Assembly: GCF_001672295.1 (NCBI RefSeq)
Contig: NZ_JXMS01000007.1
Coordinates: 62,001 to 126,000, forward strand
Origin: Halodesulfovibrio spirochaetisodalis
GTDB taxonomy: Bacteria > Desulfobacterota > Desulfovibrionia > Desulfovibrionales > Desulfovibrionaceae
Direction of reading: 5' to 3'
Length of the DNA stretch: 64,000 nt
The notes under the pieces are model-generated. The model did not search any database and was not told where the DNA came from. It saw nothing but the letters and a program-made list of their open reading frames with translations. Position 1 is the stretch's first letter; each line of letters begins with the position of its first letter. The translations under genes and the position numbers were made by a program. Shown piece after piece: positions 56,128-64,000 of the stretch.

Positions 56128-57441
56128 TCACATTCTCCAAAGTTCTAGCCCTGCTGCCTCCATCACAGCAGGCTCGAAAAATCCTTTTACATCCAATACC
56201 AGTGTATTTCCGGCATCCCTGAACCACTTGAGTAACTGCTTTGGCTGAATAAAAGAATAGTCCTTGTGCGGTACTGCGACAATAACAGCATCCAATTGCT
56301 GGAAATCTTTAAGGTGGCTAAACGAAATTTCATATTCGCGAATAGCCTGTTCATTATCAGCAATGGGGTCGTGCACAAGCGCTTCTATGCCGAATTCTTT
56401 TAGTTCATTGATAATATCAATTACGCGAGTGTTGCGGATATCCGGAACATTTTCTTTATACGTAAACCCTAAAATACCAACCTTAGCTTCGCGGACACAG
56501 GCACCTTTCCGAATAAGTTCTTTAACGCAGGCTTCAGCGACAAACTTGCCCATGGAGTCGTTAATGCGTCTTCCGGCAAGAATAACCTGCGGGTGATATC
56601 CTAAAGATTCCGCTTTAAAAGTAAGGTAGTAAGGATCTACTCCAATGCAATGCCCGCCAACAAGACCGGGAGAAAACGGAAGAAAATTCCATTTGGTTCC
56701 GGCTGCTGCAAGCACCTCGCCAGTATCAATCCCTAATGAGTTAAAGATAATCGCCAGTTCATTCATCAAAGCAATATTCAAATCACGCTGTGTGTTTTCA
56801 ATTACTTTGGCTGCTTCTGCAACCATAATAGAACTGGTAACGTGCACACCGGCTGTAATTATTTTTCCATACAGCCCTGCCAGCAATGCTGTTGTCATGT
56901 TGTCAGAACCGGCAACAATTTTAACGACATTCTCCAGGGTGTGCTCTTTATCGCCCGGATTGATACGCTCCGGCGAATATCCGACTGTAAAATCCTTGCC
57001 GAACCGCATACCGGATACATTTTCAAGCACAGGAACACACTTCTCTTCTGTGGCTCCAGGCCATACGGTTGATTCATAAACTATGACAGAATCTCGCTGC
57101 ATGAAGGAAGCAACGGTTCTTGTAGCCATGAGCAACGGTACTAAATCCGGTGTATGGTGTGCATCAATCGGTGTCGGAACCGCTATTATGTGCACACCGG
57201 CTTTTTCTAACAGCCGCGGGTCAGCGGTAAAATACGCAGTACTGTTACTGAGAGCTTCTAAGGAGACTTCTCCGGTATGATCATTGCCGCGCCGCAGTTC
57301 CTCTATTCGCTGCGTGTGCTGATCGTACCCGATAACTGAAAAATGTTTCGCCAAGGAAATAGCAAGAGGTAAACCGACATACCCGAGGCCGACAACGGCA
57401 ACAGAGACATCTCCAGACACAATCCGTTCAAAAGATACCAT
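56128..57441 (-). CDS. Nucleotide-sugar dehydrogenase (UDP-GlcNAc/GalNAc 6-dehydrogenase-like, TviB/WbpO type)
   Basis: 437 residues. NAD-dependent four-electron oxidation of a UDP-hexose to the uronic acid for surface polysaccharide. N-terminal Rossmann motif VAVVGLGYVGLPLAISLAK, central TVWPGATEEKCVP and SPERINPGD, catalytic Cys in GLVGGHCIGVDPYYLT, C-terminal domain with GFTYKENVPDIRNTR. The GGHCIGVDPYYL form of the active site is typical of the TviB/WbpO subgroup and less of UDP-glucose dehydrogenase. GAGGAG precedes the ATG. No other sugar genes are nearby. Confidence 0.9.
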   Translation of the reverse strand: MVSFERIVSGDVSVAVVGLGYVGLPLAISLAKHFSVIGYDQHTQRIEELRRGNDHTGEVSLEALSNSTAYFTADPRLLEKAGVHIIAVPTPIDAHHTPDLVPLLMATRTVASFMQRDSVIVYESTVWPGATEEKCVPVLENVSGMRFGKDFTVGYSPERINPGDKEHTLENVVKIVAGSDNMTTALLAGLYGKIITAGVHVTSSIMVAEAAKVIENTQRDLNIALMNELAIIFNSLGIDTGEVLAAAGTKWNFLPFSPGLVGGHCIGVDPYYLTFKAESLGYHPQVILAGRRINDSMGKFVAEACVKELIRKGACVREAKVGILGFTYKENVPDIRNTRVIDIINELKEFGIEALVHDPIADNEQAIREYEISFSHLKDFQQLDAVIVAVPHKDYSFIQPKQLLKWFRDAGNTLVLDVKGFFEPAVMEAAGLELWRM

Positions 57442-57497
57442 GTCTTCTCCTCGTTACCTGCTGGACTTAACCGCCTGTGTATGAAAAAACAGGCTCC

Positions 57498-57695
57498 ATG
57501 CAGATCGATTGGAATTTACTATTTACAGCGCTGGGGCTTGCATTTGTTCTCGAAGGTCTTCCTTATGTCCTTTTTGCGGACAAGCTTCCAAAGTACTTAC
57601 GTGAAATTGCAGAACGCGGACCGAACGCATTGCGTTACATGGGCTTAACTGCCATGTCTGCCGGTGTTCTGCTTGTATGGCTCATGCGCCATTAA
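57498..57695 (+). CDS. DUF2065 small membrane protein (YjeT-like)
   Basis: 65 residues with two hydrophobic helices (LLFTALGLAFVLEGLPYVLF and GLTAMSAGVLLVWLM) separated by a short basic/acidic loop LPKYLREIAERG. Matches the DUF2065 family in length and layout; function unknown. A GTG at 57477 is in frame, but ATG 57498 gives the usual MQIDW start. Divergent from the nucleotide-sugar dehydrogenase and convergent with ubiE. Confidence 0.8.
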   Translation: MQIDWNLLFTALGLAFVLEGLPYVLFADKLPKYLREIAERGPNALRYMGLTAMSAGVLLVWLMRH

Positions 57696-57779
57696 GCGTC
57701 AGAGCGCACTGCCGTTCTTCAACAACGGAATATCCTGTTGCAACATTGTTGCCACAGGCTGTCCCGTGTGCGTTGAATT

Positions 57780-58496
57780 CTATTCGGCCTTTTTCTGTGC
57801 CACGTGCAAATACACAATGCCGGATGTCATCGGCTTGTAGTATACACGGTCAAACCCTGCATCCATCATCTCTTTGCTCAGTTCCGACGCAGTCGGAAAC
57901 GCCATAATGGTGTCAGCAAGGTACTGATACGCTCCGGCATCCCCTGAAAAAATTTTTCCGATGAGAGGAAGAATCTTTTTCAGGTACAGGTTGTAAAAAC
58001 CTTTCCATACTGGATGCTTACCGGTGCCAAACTCAAGAATACACAATCTCCCGCCAGGCACAAGAACTCTATTAAGTTCCTTAAACGCCTGTTCCCGCGG
58101 GATAATATTGCGGATACCGAAAGATATTGTTGCGCAATCTACACTGTTATCCGGTAACGGTAAGGTTCTTCCGTCAGCATGCACAGGAAAAATTCGTTTA
58201 TTGCGCCCCTTGGTCAGCTTCTTACGACCGGTTGTCAGCATCGGGCGGCAGTAATCCAAAGCTGCCACTTTGGTCTGCGGATGCTGCTTCACAATCTCAA
58301 GAGAAACATCCATTGTGCCTGCGGCAAGGTCGAGCATCACACCGGTTTTTCCCGGTACTGTTGCTCTTACCAGCTGCTGACGCCAATAAAAATCCATTCC
58401 GCCGCTAAGCAGATGATTTAAAAAGTCATACCAACGAGCAATACGACTAAACATGCCGGAAACTTCACGGGCATGTTCATTTGATGAACATTGCAT
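57780..58496 (-). CDS. ubiE: Demethylmenaquinone methyltransferase, UbiE/MenG family
   Basis: 238 residues, SAM-dependent C-methyltransferase of the last step of menaquinone synthesis. N-terminal FSRIARWYDFLNHLLSGG, SAM motif I LDLAAGTMDVSLEI, the family block DNSVDCATISFGIRN, and FKELNRVLVPGGRLCILEFG. Close to futalosine hydrolase and polyprenyl synthase on the same strand, so the region is a loose menaquinone neighbourhood. The ribosome site is weak (AGG at moderate distance). Confidence 0.92.
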   Translation of the reverse strand: MQCSSNEHAREVSGMFSRIARWYDFLNHLLSGGMDFYWRQQLVRATVPGKTGVMLDLAAGTMDVSLEIVKQHPQTKVAALDYCRPMLTTGRKKLTKGRNKRIFPVHADGRTLPLPDNSVDCATISFGIRNIIPREQAFKELNRVLVPGGRLCILEFGTGKHPVWKGFYNLYLKKILPLIGKIFSGDAGAYQYLADTIMAFPTASELSKEMMDAGFDRVYYKPMTSGIVYLHVAQKKAE

Positions 58497-58507
58497 GTAT
58501 TACAAGC

Positions 58508-58672
58508 CTATTCTTCAGTTTCAGTTTCATCTTCACATACAGTAGAAGAAACAACTTCAAATACCGCAGGAAACACTTCACTTATATTAGAAGGTGAAAC
58601 GCGGCCTGTCTCAATAAACTTTACCACAATTTCTTTCGTAACCTGTATTGCTTCTTTTTTTGCCTTATCCAT
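58508..58672 (-). CDS. Small hypothetical protein, MucR-N-terminus-like helix pattern
   Basis: 54 residues: MDKAKKEAIQVTKEIVVKFI start, GRVSPSNISEVFPAVFEVV middle and an acidic tail ending DETETEE. ATG 58672 follows AGAGGTGG. Alternative in-frame starts at 58717 and 58753 exist, but a GC-rich hairpin lies over them. The pattern TKEIVVKFIETGRVSP resembles, by eye, the first helices of MucR/Ros-type regulators, without their zinc finger; the link is tentative. Eleven bases upstream of ubiE, probably cotranscribed. Confidence 0.6.
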   Translation of the reverse strand: MDKAKKEAIQVTKEIVVKFIETGRVSPSNISEVFPAVFEVVSSTVCEDETETEE

Positions 58673-58720
58673 ATTCCACCTCTGGGCACTGCCTGCCATT
58701 GCAAGCAGCGTATTCATGAT

Positions 58721-58745
58721 GAAAAACCCCCGCCCGTGGGGGAAT
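58721..58745 (-). terminator. GC-rich hairpin with T run (minus strand)
   Basis: On the minus strand CCCCC, six-base loop ACGGGC, GGGGG, then TTTTTC. It lies 49 bases before the small ORF start, so it could act as a leader terminator/attenuator for the small-ORF/ubiE transcript. Confidence 0.5.
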
Positions 58746-59006
58746 GGTTTCAACCTACATAGATAAAAACCGGGCGGGGTTAAAAGAAAGAAACCTATTA
58801 AGCCACTCCCTTTTTCTCAACATGCCGTATATCACTAACATTTTCGAGAGTCGAGCATGCACTGGTGCAGTTATCCTGTTTTTCCACTGCAAATTCTATA
58901 TCTTAATAAGAGGCTTTCTGCGTCAGAAAACCATAACGTCCATAAAAAGCTTGACTTCTTATCAGGAAAGATTACTGTTAAGTTAAGAATAGATTCGGAG
59001 GCACTT
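58746..59006. other. Intergenic region before DVU0298-like gene
   Basis: The frame on the plus strand is open from 58857 but lacks coding character before 59007. No repeat or RNA was recognised. Confidence 0.35.
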
Positions 59007-59708
59007 ATGGCAAGATTTCGTGCGTTAAAAACAGAACTGCGTTCCTTGCTGGAACAACCGGATTGGGAAAACTCTCTTGAATATATTACCAGCATGCCCG
59101 CCACACAAACAATTGGGCCGCTCATGTCCTTTTTCCTCTTCGGGGGAGAAATGAAATGGCGGGCAATTACAGCCTTCGGGCTTGTCATGGGAAAACTTGC
59201 AAAAGAAGATACTGAGCAGGCACGCATCATCATGCGCAGATTGCTCTGGCATATGAATGAAGAGTCCGGGAACATAGGCTGGGGAATTGCGGAAGCTATG
59301 TCTGAAGCAATGCTCAACAGCAAAATTCTGGCCAATGAATATAACCGAATGTTGCACTCGTACGTTCGGGAAACAACAGACGACGACAACTACCTGGATC
59401 ATCCTCCGCTTCGCAGAGGCGTGTATTGGGGGCTTGGCAGGATGGCGAAGAAATACCCTGACCTCATGCTTCCTTCCACCCGTGCATTATCATGGGGACT
59501 ACAAGATGAAGACGGTGAGGGACGCGGCTTAGCTGCATGGGCGCTTGGTTTTCTCGGTACCGAAGCAAACGTTCCAGCCTTGAAAACCCTGCTCGACGAC
59601 AACACCGATGTCGAGCTGTTTGATGACCGCACGGTATGTTGCTCCAACGTTGCGCAGCTGGCGCAAAAAGCTATCAACCGTATTGAACAGCGCAGGATGG
59701 ATGCCTAG
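59007..59708 (+). CDS. DVU0298-family HEAT-repeat-like protein
   Basis: 233 residues, almost wholly alpha-helical, with repeated helix pairs (FGGEMKWRAITAFGLVMGKLA; LRRGVYWGLGRMAKKYP; GRGLAAWALGFLGTEANVPAL) of PBS-lyase/HEAT type. Similar proteins occur in Desulfovibrio with no known activity. It ends with DDRTVCCSNVAQLAQKAI, a paired-Cys segment. GGAGG precedes ATG 59007; the longer frame from 58857 is not used. Probably a protein-interaction scaffold; no reaction can be assigned. Confidence 0.8.
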   Translation: MARFRALKTELRSLLEQPDWENSLEYITSMPATQTIGPLMSFFLFGGEMKWRAITAFGLVMGKLAKEDTEQARIIMRRLLWHMNEESGNIGWGIAEAMSEAMLNSKILANEYNRMLHSYVRETTDDDNYLDHPPLRRGVYWGLGRMAKKYPDLMLPSTRALSWGLQDEDGEGRGLAAWALGFLGTEANVPALKTLLDDNTDVELFDDRTVCCSNVAQLAQKAINRIEQRRMDA

Positions 59709-59756
59709 CAGCACCATATCCCTCGCATGCCAACGTATGCATATAGGCAACAAAAC

Positions 59757-59803
59757 AAAAGCCAAACTCGACCGGTGGTAACCAGTGCGAGTTTGGCTTT
59801 TTT
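59757..59803. terminator. Bidirectional terminator
   Basis: AAAAGCCAAACTCG (59757-59770) pairs with CGAGTTTGGCTTTT (59788-59801), with As before and Ts after; it separates convergent genes. Confidence 0.88.
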
Positions 59804-59867
59804 CATTTAGCAGATGTATCAATCTACAGAGCGAAGCTTCACCTTCGCTTGCAGATGCTGTCGTCAA

Positions 59868-61139
59868 TTATTTGCTGACCATAATATCAAGAATAATTTT
59901 ATCTGTTTCCATCATCCCAGCCGTACCTAGACGACCAAGATTCTGAATGCAAACTTCGATATCATCGTCCACGATACCCTCGTTACCGGATACACTTACG
60001 CCCTTCATTGCAAGCAATGCAGAACTGATGGCAGCTTCTACGCATGATGCAACCTTCAAAGCACATGACGTTTTTGCACCGTCGCAGATCATACCGGCAA
60101 CAGAACCCACCATATTTTTAATGGTACGTTCAATCCCTTCGTATGTTCCACCCAGAAGCATCACAATACCGCATCCTGAACCGGTAGCTGCCAGAATAGC
60201 ACCACAAAGAGCCGACAAGCGTCCTAAGTGGTGTTTGAGATGAATGGATGTAAGATGGCTCATAATAAGCGCACGGCACATCTCTTCCTCTGTCTTCTCC
60301 AGTCTACGAGCAAAAGCAAGCACAGGAATGGTGGCAGTAATCCCCTGATTACCGCTGCCGGAATTACTCATAACCGGCTGCATAATACCGTCCATACGCG
60401 CATCAGACGCGGCAGCAGCGAGTCTTGTAGCAAAGGAGGTAATATCATCAGACCGCAACCCAAGTGCAATATCCTGATCCATTGAACGCCCGACTTTCAA
60501 GCCGAACTCATGCTCTAACCCTTCAAGGGCAATGGCTTCGTTAAGTCGTGCTGCTTCGAGGATAAACGCAATCCGTTCAAATGGAACATCCATGGCAAAA
60601 TCATAAATTTTTGCCATGGTAAGCGGCCAGTCATCGGATTGTGCATCTTCAGATTCAAGCTGCTGACTGAACAGGATATCGTTGTCTTTGGTTACTTCTG
60701 TAATCAACGTATGCTGTTGTTGAATAGTACACGTAGCAACATGGTCACCGTGAAACGCACTGACCTGCGCAAACAGCAGCTCTTCAGTATCTGCAAGCTC
60801 AACCGTAATCTTACCGTCAGCCAGCATACGTTTGCCTTCGGCAACACTGGCTTCTGTAAGGTCACGGAGCACTTCCAATTTCAAAGAAGATGTTCCGCCC
60901 AATGCACCCACAGCAGCGGCAATACCAAGACCGGACATGCCGGTTCCAGGAACGCCGACGCCCATTCCATTTTTCAACAGATTGCCACTCACCTGCACCA
61001 AAATACGGTCAGGCTTTGCTCCCAGTTCTTCCACAGCCCGTGCAGCAGCAAGGGAGACTGTGACCGGCTCGGTACAACCCAAAGCCGGTACAACTTCGCG
61101 GTTTAATATCGCGATAAATTCATTCCATTCTTTTTTCAT
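59868..61139 (-). CDS. Fe-S L-serine dehydratase/L-cysteine desulfidase family protein (UPF0597/YhaM-like)
   Basis: 423 residues. N-terminal REVVPALGCTEPVTVSLAAA and GLLKNGMGVGVPGTG-like segment (NLLKNGMGVGVPGTG), SNSGSGNQGI, and C-terminal Cys-bearing GSGCGIVMLLGG and MICDGAKTSCALK, probable [4Fe-4S] ligands. The E. coli relative acts as an L-cysteine desulfidase; related proteins deaminate serine. The products (pyruvate, ammonia, sulfide) would suit a sulfate reducer. The downstream-strand neighbours, an amino-acid symporter and RidA, which clears reactive enamine/imine intermediates of such lyases, support amino-acid degradation. Confidence 0.85.
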   Translation of the reverse strand: MKKEWNEFIAILNREVVPALGCTEPVTVSLAAARAVEELGAKPDRILVQVSGNLLKNGMGVGVPGTGMSGLGIAAAVGALGGTSSLKLEVLRDLTEASVAEGKRMLADGKITVELADTEELLFAQVSAFHGDHVATCTIQQQHTLITEVTKDNDILFSQQLESEDAQSDDWPLTMAKIYDFAMDVPFERIAFILEAARLNEAIALEGLEHEFGLKVGRSMDQDIALGLRSDDITSFATRLAAAASDARMDGIMQPVMSNSGSGNQGITATIPVLAFARRLEKTEEEMCRALIMSHLTSIHLKHHLGRLSALCGAILAATGSGCGIVMLLGGTYEGIERTIKNMVGSVAGMICDGAKTSCALKVASCVEAAISSALLAMKGVSVSGNEGIVDDDIEVCIQNLGRLGTAGMMETDKIILDIMVSK

Positions 61140-61176
61140 GAGATAACATCTCTACGTCGGGCATATGCCCGACCGT

Positions 61177-62352
61177 TTACTTTTTCTCTTTGTTAAAAAT
61201 CCCTTCAAGCATCAGTGCCAACGCACCGTCACCTGTTACGTTACACGCGGTTCCAAAGCTGTCCTGCAAAGCAAAAATAGCAAGAAGCAAGGCAACACCT
61301 GCAGGATCAAACTGAAGTACGCCCACAACAATACCGAGGGAAGCCATTACGGTACCACCCGGTACACCCGGTGCACCAACTGCAAAAATACCGAACAGAG
61401 CAATGAACAACGCCATGGTGCCAACAGAAGGCAGTGTTCCGTAGAGCATCATAGAAATGGTCATAGCAAAGAAGGTTTCGGTAAGAACTGACCCACAGAG
61501 GTGAACAGTAGCACCGAGCGGAATCATAAATTCAACAACACTGTGTGAAAGCACTTTTGACCGTGATGCACATTCTAAAGAAACAGGCAGGGTCGCAGCA
61601 CTGGACATTGTACCTACAGCAGTAAGGTATGCAGGAGGGTAATGGCGAAGAACCTCAAGTGGGTTACGTTTAGAGATAATGCCAGCAATTGTGTACAGAA
61701 CAGTCAACCAGATGATGTGACCGGCAATAACAATCAGTACAACTTTTAAAAATACAGGAAGCTGTTTAGTAAGCGTGCCTTCGTATGCAAGGCCTGCAAA
61801 GGTAGTTGCAATAAAGAATGGAAGAATCGGAATAACGACTCGAGTAACCACATGCATCATGATTTTTTCAAAATCACTAAAAATACGCTCAAATGTCTGA
61901 GCCTTTGTCCACACTGTGGCAAGACCGAACAGTAAGGCGGTAATCAGCGCAGTCATAACAGACATCACCGGCGGAATGTTCAACTGAAAAAGTACTTCCG
62001 GCAGTTCATGCAGCGCATCAACTTCAGTTGCAATAGAAAGGTGAGGGATAATGATATATCCGGCAACCGCAGCCATTGTCGCAGCACCTGCAGCAGACAG
62101 GTAGGCAAAGCTTACACCGGTAAAAAGCATGGAGCTTGCGTTTTGACCAAGACGCACAATCGCTGGAGCAATGAACGCAATAATTACAAGAGGTACAGTG
62201 TAGAAGATAAACTGCCCGAGAACATACTTCAGGCTGACAACCACTTCCATCACGCCGGTACCAGCAGTAAGACCAACAGCAACACCAGCAGCAATACCGA
62301 GTAAGAGCTGTAAAATTAGTCCGAACTCACCAAATCGCTTAAAAAACGACAT
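61177..62352 (-). CDS. Dicarboxylate/amino acid:cation symporter (DAACS family)
   Basis: 391 residues with about eight transmembrane helices and re-entrant loops of the GltP/SstT fold. Conserved parts: SAATLPVSLECA (the Ser-rich hairpin), VVEFMIPLGATVHLCGS and the C-terminal NVTGDGALALML. SstT-type transporters carry serine/threonine; glutamate/aspartate transporters have an Arg in the DxxRTxxNVxGD motif, whereas this protein reads DSFGTACNVTGD, which argues for a neutral substrate such as serine or cysteine. GAAGGAG precedes ATG 62352; an in-frame ATG-like start at 62370 is less likely. Confidence 0.88.
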   Translation of the reverse strand: MSFFKRFGEFGLILQLLLGIAAGVAVGLTAGTGVMEVVVSLKYVLGQFIFYTVPLVIIAFIAPAIVRLGQNASSMLFTGVSFAYLSAAGAATMAAVAGYIIIPHLSIATEVDALHELPEVLFQLNIPPVMSVMTALITALLFGLATVWTKAQTFERIFSDFEKIMMHVVTRVVIPILPFFIATTFAGLAYEGTLTKQLPVFLKVVLIVIAGHIIWLTVLYTIAGIISKRNPLEVLRHYPPAYLTAVGTMSSAATLPVSLECASRSKVLSHSVVEFMIPLGATVHLCGSVLTETFFAMTISMMLYGTLPSVGTMALFIALFGIFAVGAPGVPGGTVMASLGIVVGVLQFDPAGVALLLAIFALQDSFGTACNVTGDGALALMLEGIFNKEKK

Positions 62353-62489
62353 AACTACTCCTTCTTGCAAACATGAGATAATGGGGATTGTTGCAGCAGA
62401 TCACAGGTCAGAATATTGTGGGGCAATATTCCGCAGCAGTCCCGAACCCACCGCATATCAGTAAATACTTGCTTTAAAATCAGCCCAAA

Positions 62490-62864
62490 TTATTTCCAGG
62501 CCATTGCCTCAATTTCAACAAACACGTCTTTGGGCAAGCGAGCCACCTCTACACAGCTTCGCGCAGGGAACGGTTCTGAAAAGTATGATGCATACACTTC
62601 ATTTATTGCAGCAAAGTTTTCCAGATCACTTACAAAGACCGTAGTCTTCATAACATTTTTCATGGAAGATCCAGCTTCTTCCAGAGTCTTCCTCACATTT
62701 TCCAGTGAAACACGAGCCTGTTCAGCAGCAGTGGCAGGTATTTGACCAGTTTCAGCATCAATAGGAAGCTGACCTGAGGTGAACACAAGATTACCGAACT
62801 CTGCCCCGTGGGAATATGGTCCCACAGCTTCCGGCACGTACTTGCTGTTAATAGCCTTATGCAT
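62490..62864 (-). CDS. RidA-family enamine/imine deaminase
   Basis: 124 residues. Hydrolyses reactive 2-aminoacrylate and related imines formed by PLP or Fe-S amino-acid lyases. Signature: AVGPYSHGAEFGNLVFTSGQ, MKTTVFVSDLENFAAIN, the Arg/Glu active-site region PARSCVEVARLPKDVFVEIEA. AAGGAG precedes ATG 62864 (frame is open from 62903). Adjacent to the lyase and symporter genes it would protect against. Confidence 0.95.
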   Translation of the reverse strand: MHKAINSKYVPEAVGPYSHGAEFGNLVFTSGQLPIDAETGQIPATAAEQARVSLENVRKTLEEAGSSMKNVMKTTVFVSDLENFAAINEVYASYFSEPFPARSCVEVARLPKDVFVEIEAMAWK

Positions 62865-62884
62865 TGAATTCTCCTTAAAAAATA

Positions 62885-62926
62885 AACAAATAAGCCATAG
62901 CAAAATATTGCTATGGCTTATTTGTT
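62885..62926 (-). terminator. Long perfect hairpin between regulator and ridA
   Basis: AACAAATAAGCCATAGCA (62885-62902) pairs with TGCTATGGCTTATTTGTT (62909-62926), an 18-bp perfect stem around a six-base loop. On the minus strand it runs into TTTATTTTTT directly before the ridA ribosome site. It probably terminates the regulator transcript, or acts as an attenuator for ridA. Confidence 0.8.
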
Positions 62927-62984
62927 ATTGAGAATTTTTTATCGAGTCAATTTTTTTTTATCAACATCATAATTTTTTATCACA

Positions 62985-63668
62985 CTATAACTTATTTAAG
63001 TACCTGTATATTGTCGCCTCAGATGCAACCAACACCTCTGCAACAAGGGCAACTGAGCCTTTCAGCAAAAAGACTCCACGATCATGCAATGTACGCATTA
63101 TTTCCATTTTCTCTGCAGTCGTCATTCGTTCTGGAGAAACTGCTGCCTGCTGCACCACATTGCGAATAATACCTTCAGTAAGCTCTTCAATATTATCGGT
63201 AAATGTCTCAACAGTTGCACTGGATATTCTACTTTCATCGCTAGGCAAACTAAATGACCCGCCAAATCCCGCTGACTGAATGAATCGACTCAGCAGCTCT
63301 CTGGCCTGTACGATATCCGAGACTTCCAAATTCAAGCAAAGCATCCCCGCCAAAGAACCGTCGTCTTCCCTGATAAAATACGTAGCTGAATGCAACGGGG
63401 AACCTGAACTGGATTGTGCTCTATAGCCCATCACCCAGTCAGTTTCCTTGTATTTTTCTGTCATAACAAACTGCAGCGCCAAGTCTGTTAACGGCGCACC
63501 CACAGCCCGACCAGAAATATGTCCATTTTCAATGGCTAAGACCGACTTTTCCTTTTCAACAGCATCGTGCAAGACGACCTCGCACTTCTCTCCTAAAAAG
63601 ACACCAAGAAATTTTACCAACGGTATGTACTGCTCAATCTTTGATCGCGAATCAGACTCGTGAGGCAA
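62985..63668 (-). CDS. YheO/DauR-type PAS helix-turn-helix regulator
   Basis: 227 residues. N-terminal YheO-like PAS domain (about 12-125; VKFLGVFLGEKCEVVLHD, ENGHISGRAVGAPLTD) and C-terminal DauR-like helix-turn-helix (about 165-227; GVFLLKGSVALVAEVLVASEATIYRYLNKL). The start is TTG 63668, with AGAGAGGA eight bases upstream; no ATG fits. It is upstream of and in line with ridA, the symporter and the Fe-S lyase. DauR-type proteins control D-amino-acid or cysteine catabolism genes, so control of this cluster is a reasonable inference. Confidence 0.88.
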   Translation of the reverse strand: MPHESDSRSKIEQYIPLVKFLGVFLGEKCEVVLHDAVEKEKSVLAIENGHISGRAVGAPLTDLALQFVMTEKYKETDWVMGYRAQSSSGSPLHSATYFIREDDGSLAGMLCLNLEVSDIVQARELLSRFIQSAGFGGSFSLPSDESRISSATVETFTDNIEELTEGIIRNVVQQAAVSPERMTTAEKMEIMRTLHDRGVFLLKGSVALVAEVLVASEATIYRYLNKL

Positions 63669-64000
63669 TAGAATATCCTCTCTCTAATAATTTATTCTTA
63701 AAAAAACCTATCGAGCAGTTACGAAAATGTCAATTACGTCAAAAATGGGAGTAGGTTGGAAAATTATTACATAGCCCCACAAAGATCAGTCTCTAAACAG
63801 GACATATAAGATAGCCACAAAAGCTTTATTAGCTTCCATGAGAGAGTCTGGAACAATCAGAAACGAGATCTCTTCATAACCACATCACAAACAATCCCCC
63901 ACAGCAAATAAGGCCATCTACCTCCTTTTCCCAACCTCGCATTGAAGTCATTATTCTCGGCATTGTTTTTCGTGCCTGACAACATGCGTGGGACTCATTA
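63669..64000. other. Non-coding sequence to window end
   Basis: 332 bases upstream of the YheO-type regulator. Only very short frames; no repeat, RNA gene or confident promoter recognised. The next gene lies outside the window. Confidence 0.4.

Noticed and set aside
1..64000. Insertion sequences, prophage or integrase-linked island
   Set aside because: No transposase, integrase or phage genes and no flanking att-like repeats were found; the tRNA array shows no adjacent integrase.

Overview
The window looks like a chromosomal segment of a lactate-oxidising, sulfate-reducing member of the Desulfovibrionaceae. The evidence is the organic-acid gene order (lactate permease, FAD and Fe-S lactate dehydrogenase subunits, pta, ackA, a DRTGG protein, LUD-domain lactate dehydrogenase), the archaeal-type early shikimate enzymes at the head of an aromatic operon, futalosine-type menaquinone genes and a DVU0298-like protein. 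Moderate GC with AT-rich intergenic DNA would fit a Halodesulfovibrio-like marine organism, but that genus is an inference.

Layout. 1-12.2 kb: lactate/acetate energy operon, its 5' end cut by the window edge. 12.5-16.9 kb: two tandem paralogous chemoreceptors. 17.1-20.6 kb: a beta-hydroxyacid dehydrogenase (minus strand) and an OmpR-type two-component pair. 20.7-29.2 kb: a Lap-type adhesin secretion module: TolC-like outer-membrane protein (minus), then ABC exporter, membrane-fusion protein, LapG-like periplasmic protease and a membrane protein with a degenerate HD-GYP domain. The adhesin itself is not in the window. 29.3-30.2 kb: six identical tRNA-Phe genes at an exact 146-bp period. 30.2-33.3 kb: fumarase and a divergent HxlR regulator / VOC protein / nitroreductase cluster. 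33.4-46.0 kb: one long aromatic amino acid operon (aroA', aroB', pheA, aroA, tyrA, trpE, trpG, trpD, trpC, trpF, trpB, trpA). 46.3-48.0 kb: a third chemoreceptor. 48.4-63.7 kb, mostly minus strand: AraC regulator, threonine aldolase, a PurS-PurL fusion, polyprenyl synthase, futalosine hydrolase, nucleotide-sugar dehydrogenase, DUF2065, UbiE/MenG, a small conserved-looking ORF, DVU0298-like HEAT protein, and a cluster of Fe-S serine/cysteine lyase, amino-acid symporter, RidA and YheO-type regulator.

The most interesting signal is regulatory. The aromatic operon starts with a 35-codon leader peptide containing nine Phe/Tyr/Trp residues in 13, followed by mutually exclusive antiterminator and terminator hairpins. 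A second attenuator seems to lie inside the operon: the last codons of tyrA carry three consecutive Trp codons, then a 10-base segment perfectly complementary to the 5' arm of a strong intrinsic terminator placed between tyrA and trpE. The end of a biosynthetic enzyme gene would thus serve as the leader peptide for the trp genes, giving two tiers: all aromatics at the front, tryptophan alone before trpE.

Other points for follow-up are the LapG gene coupled to a degenerate HD-GYP receptor instead of the canonical LapD, FliA-like promoters in front of the chemoreceptors (one overlaps a misleading upstream ATG), and a family of palindromic intergenic repeats, two of them inside the trp operon. 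I saw no insertion sequence, prophage or CRISPR array.
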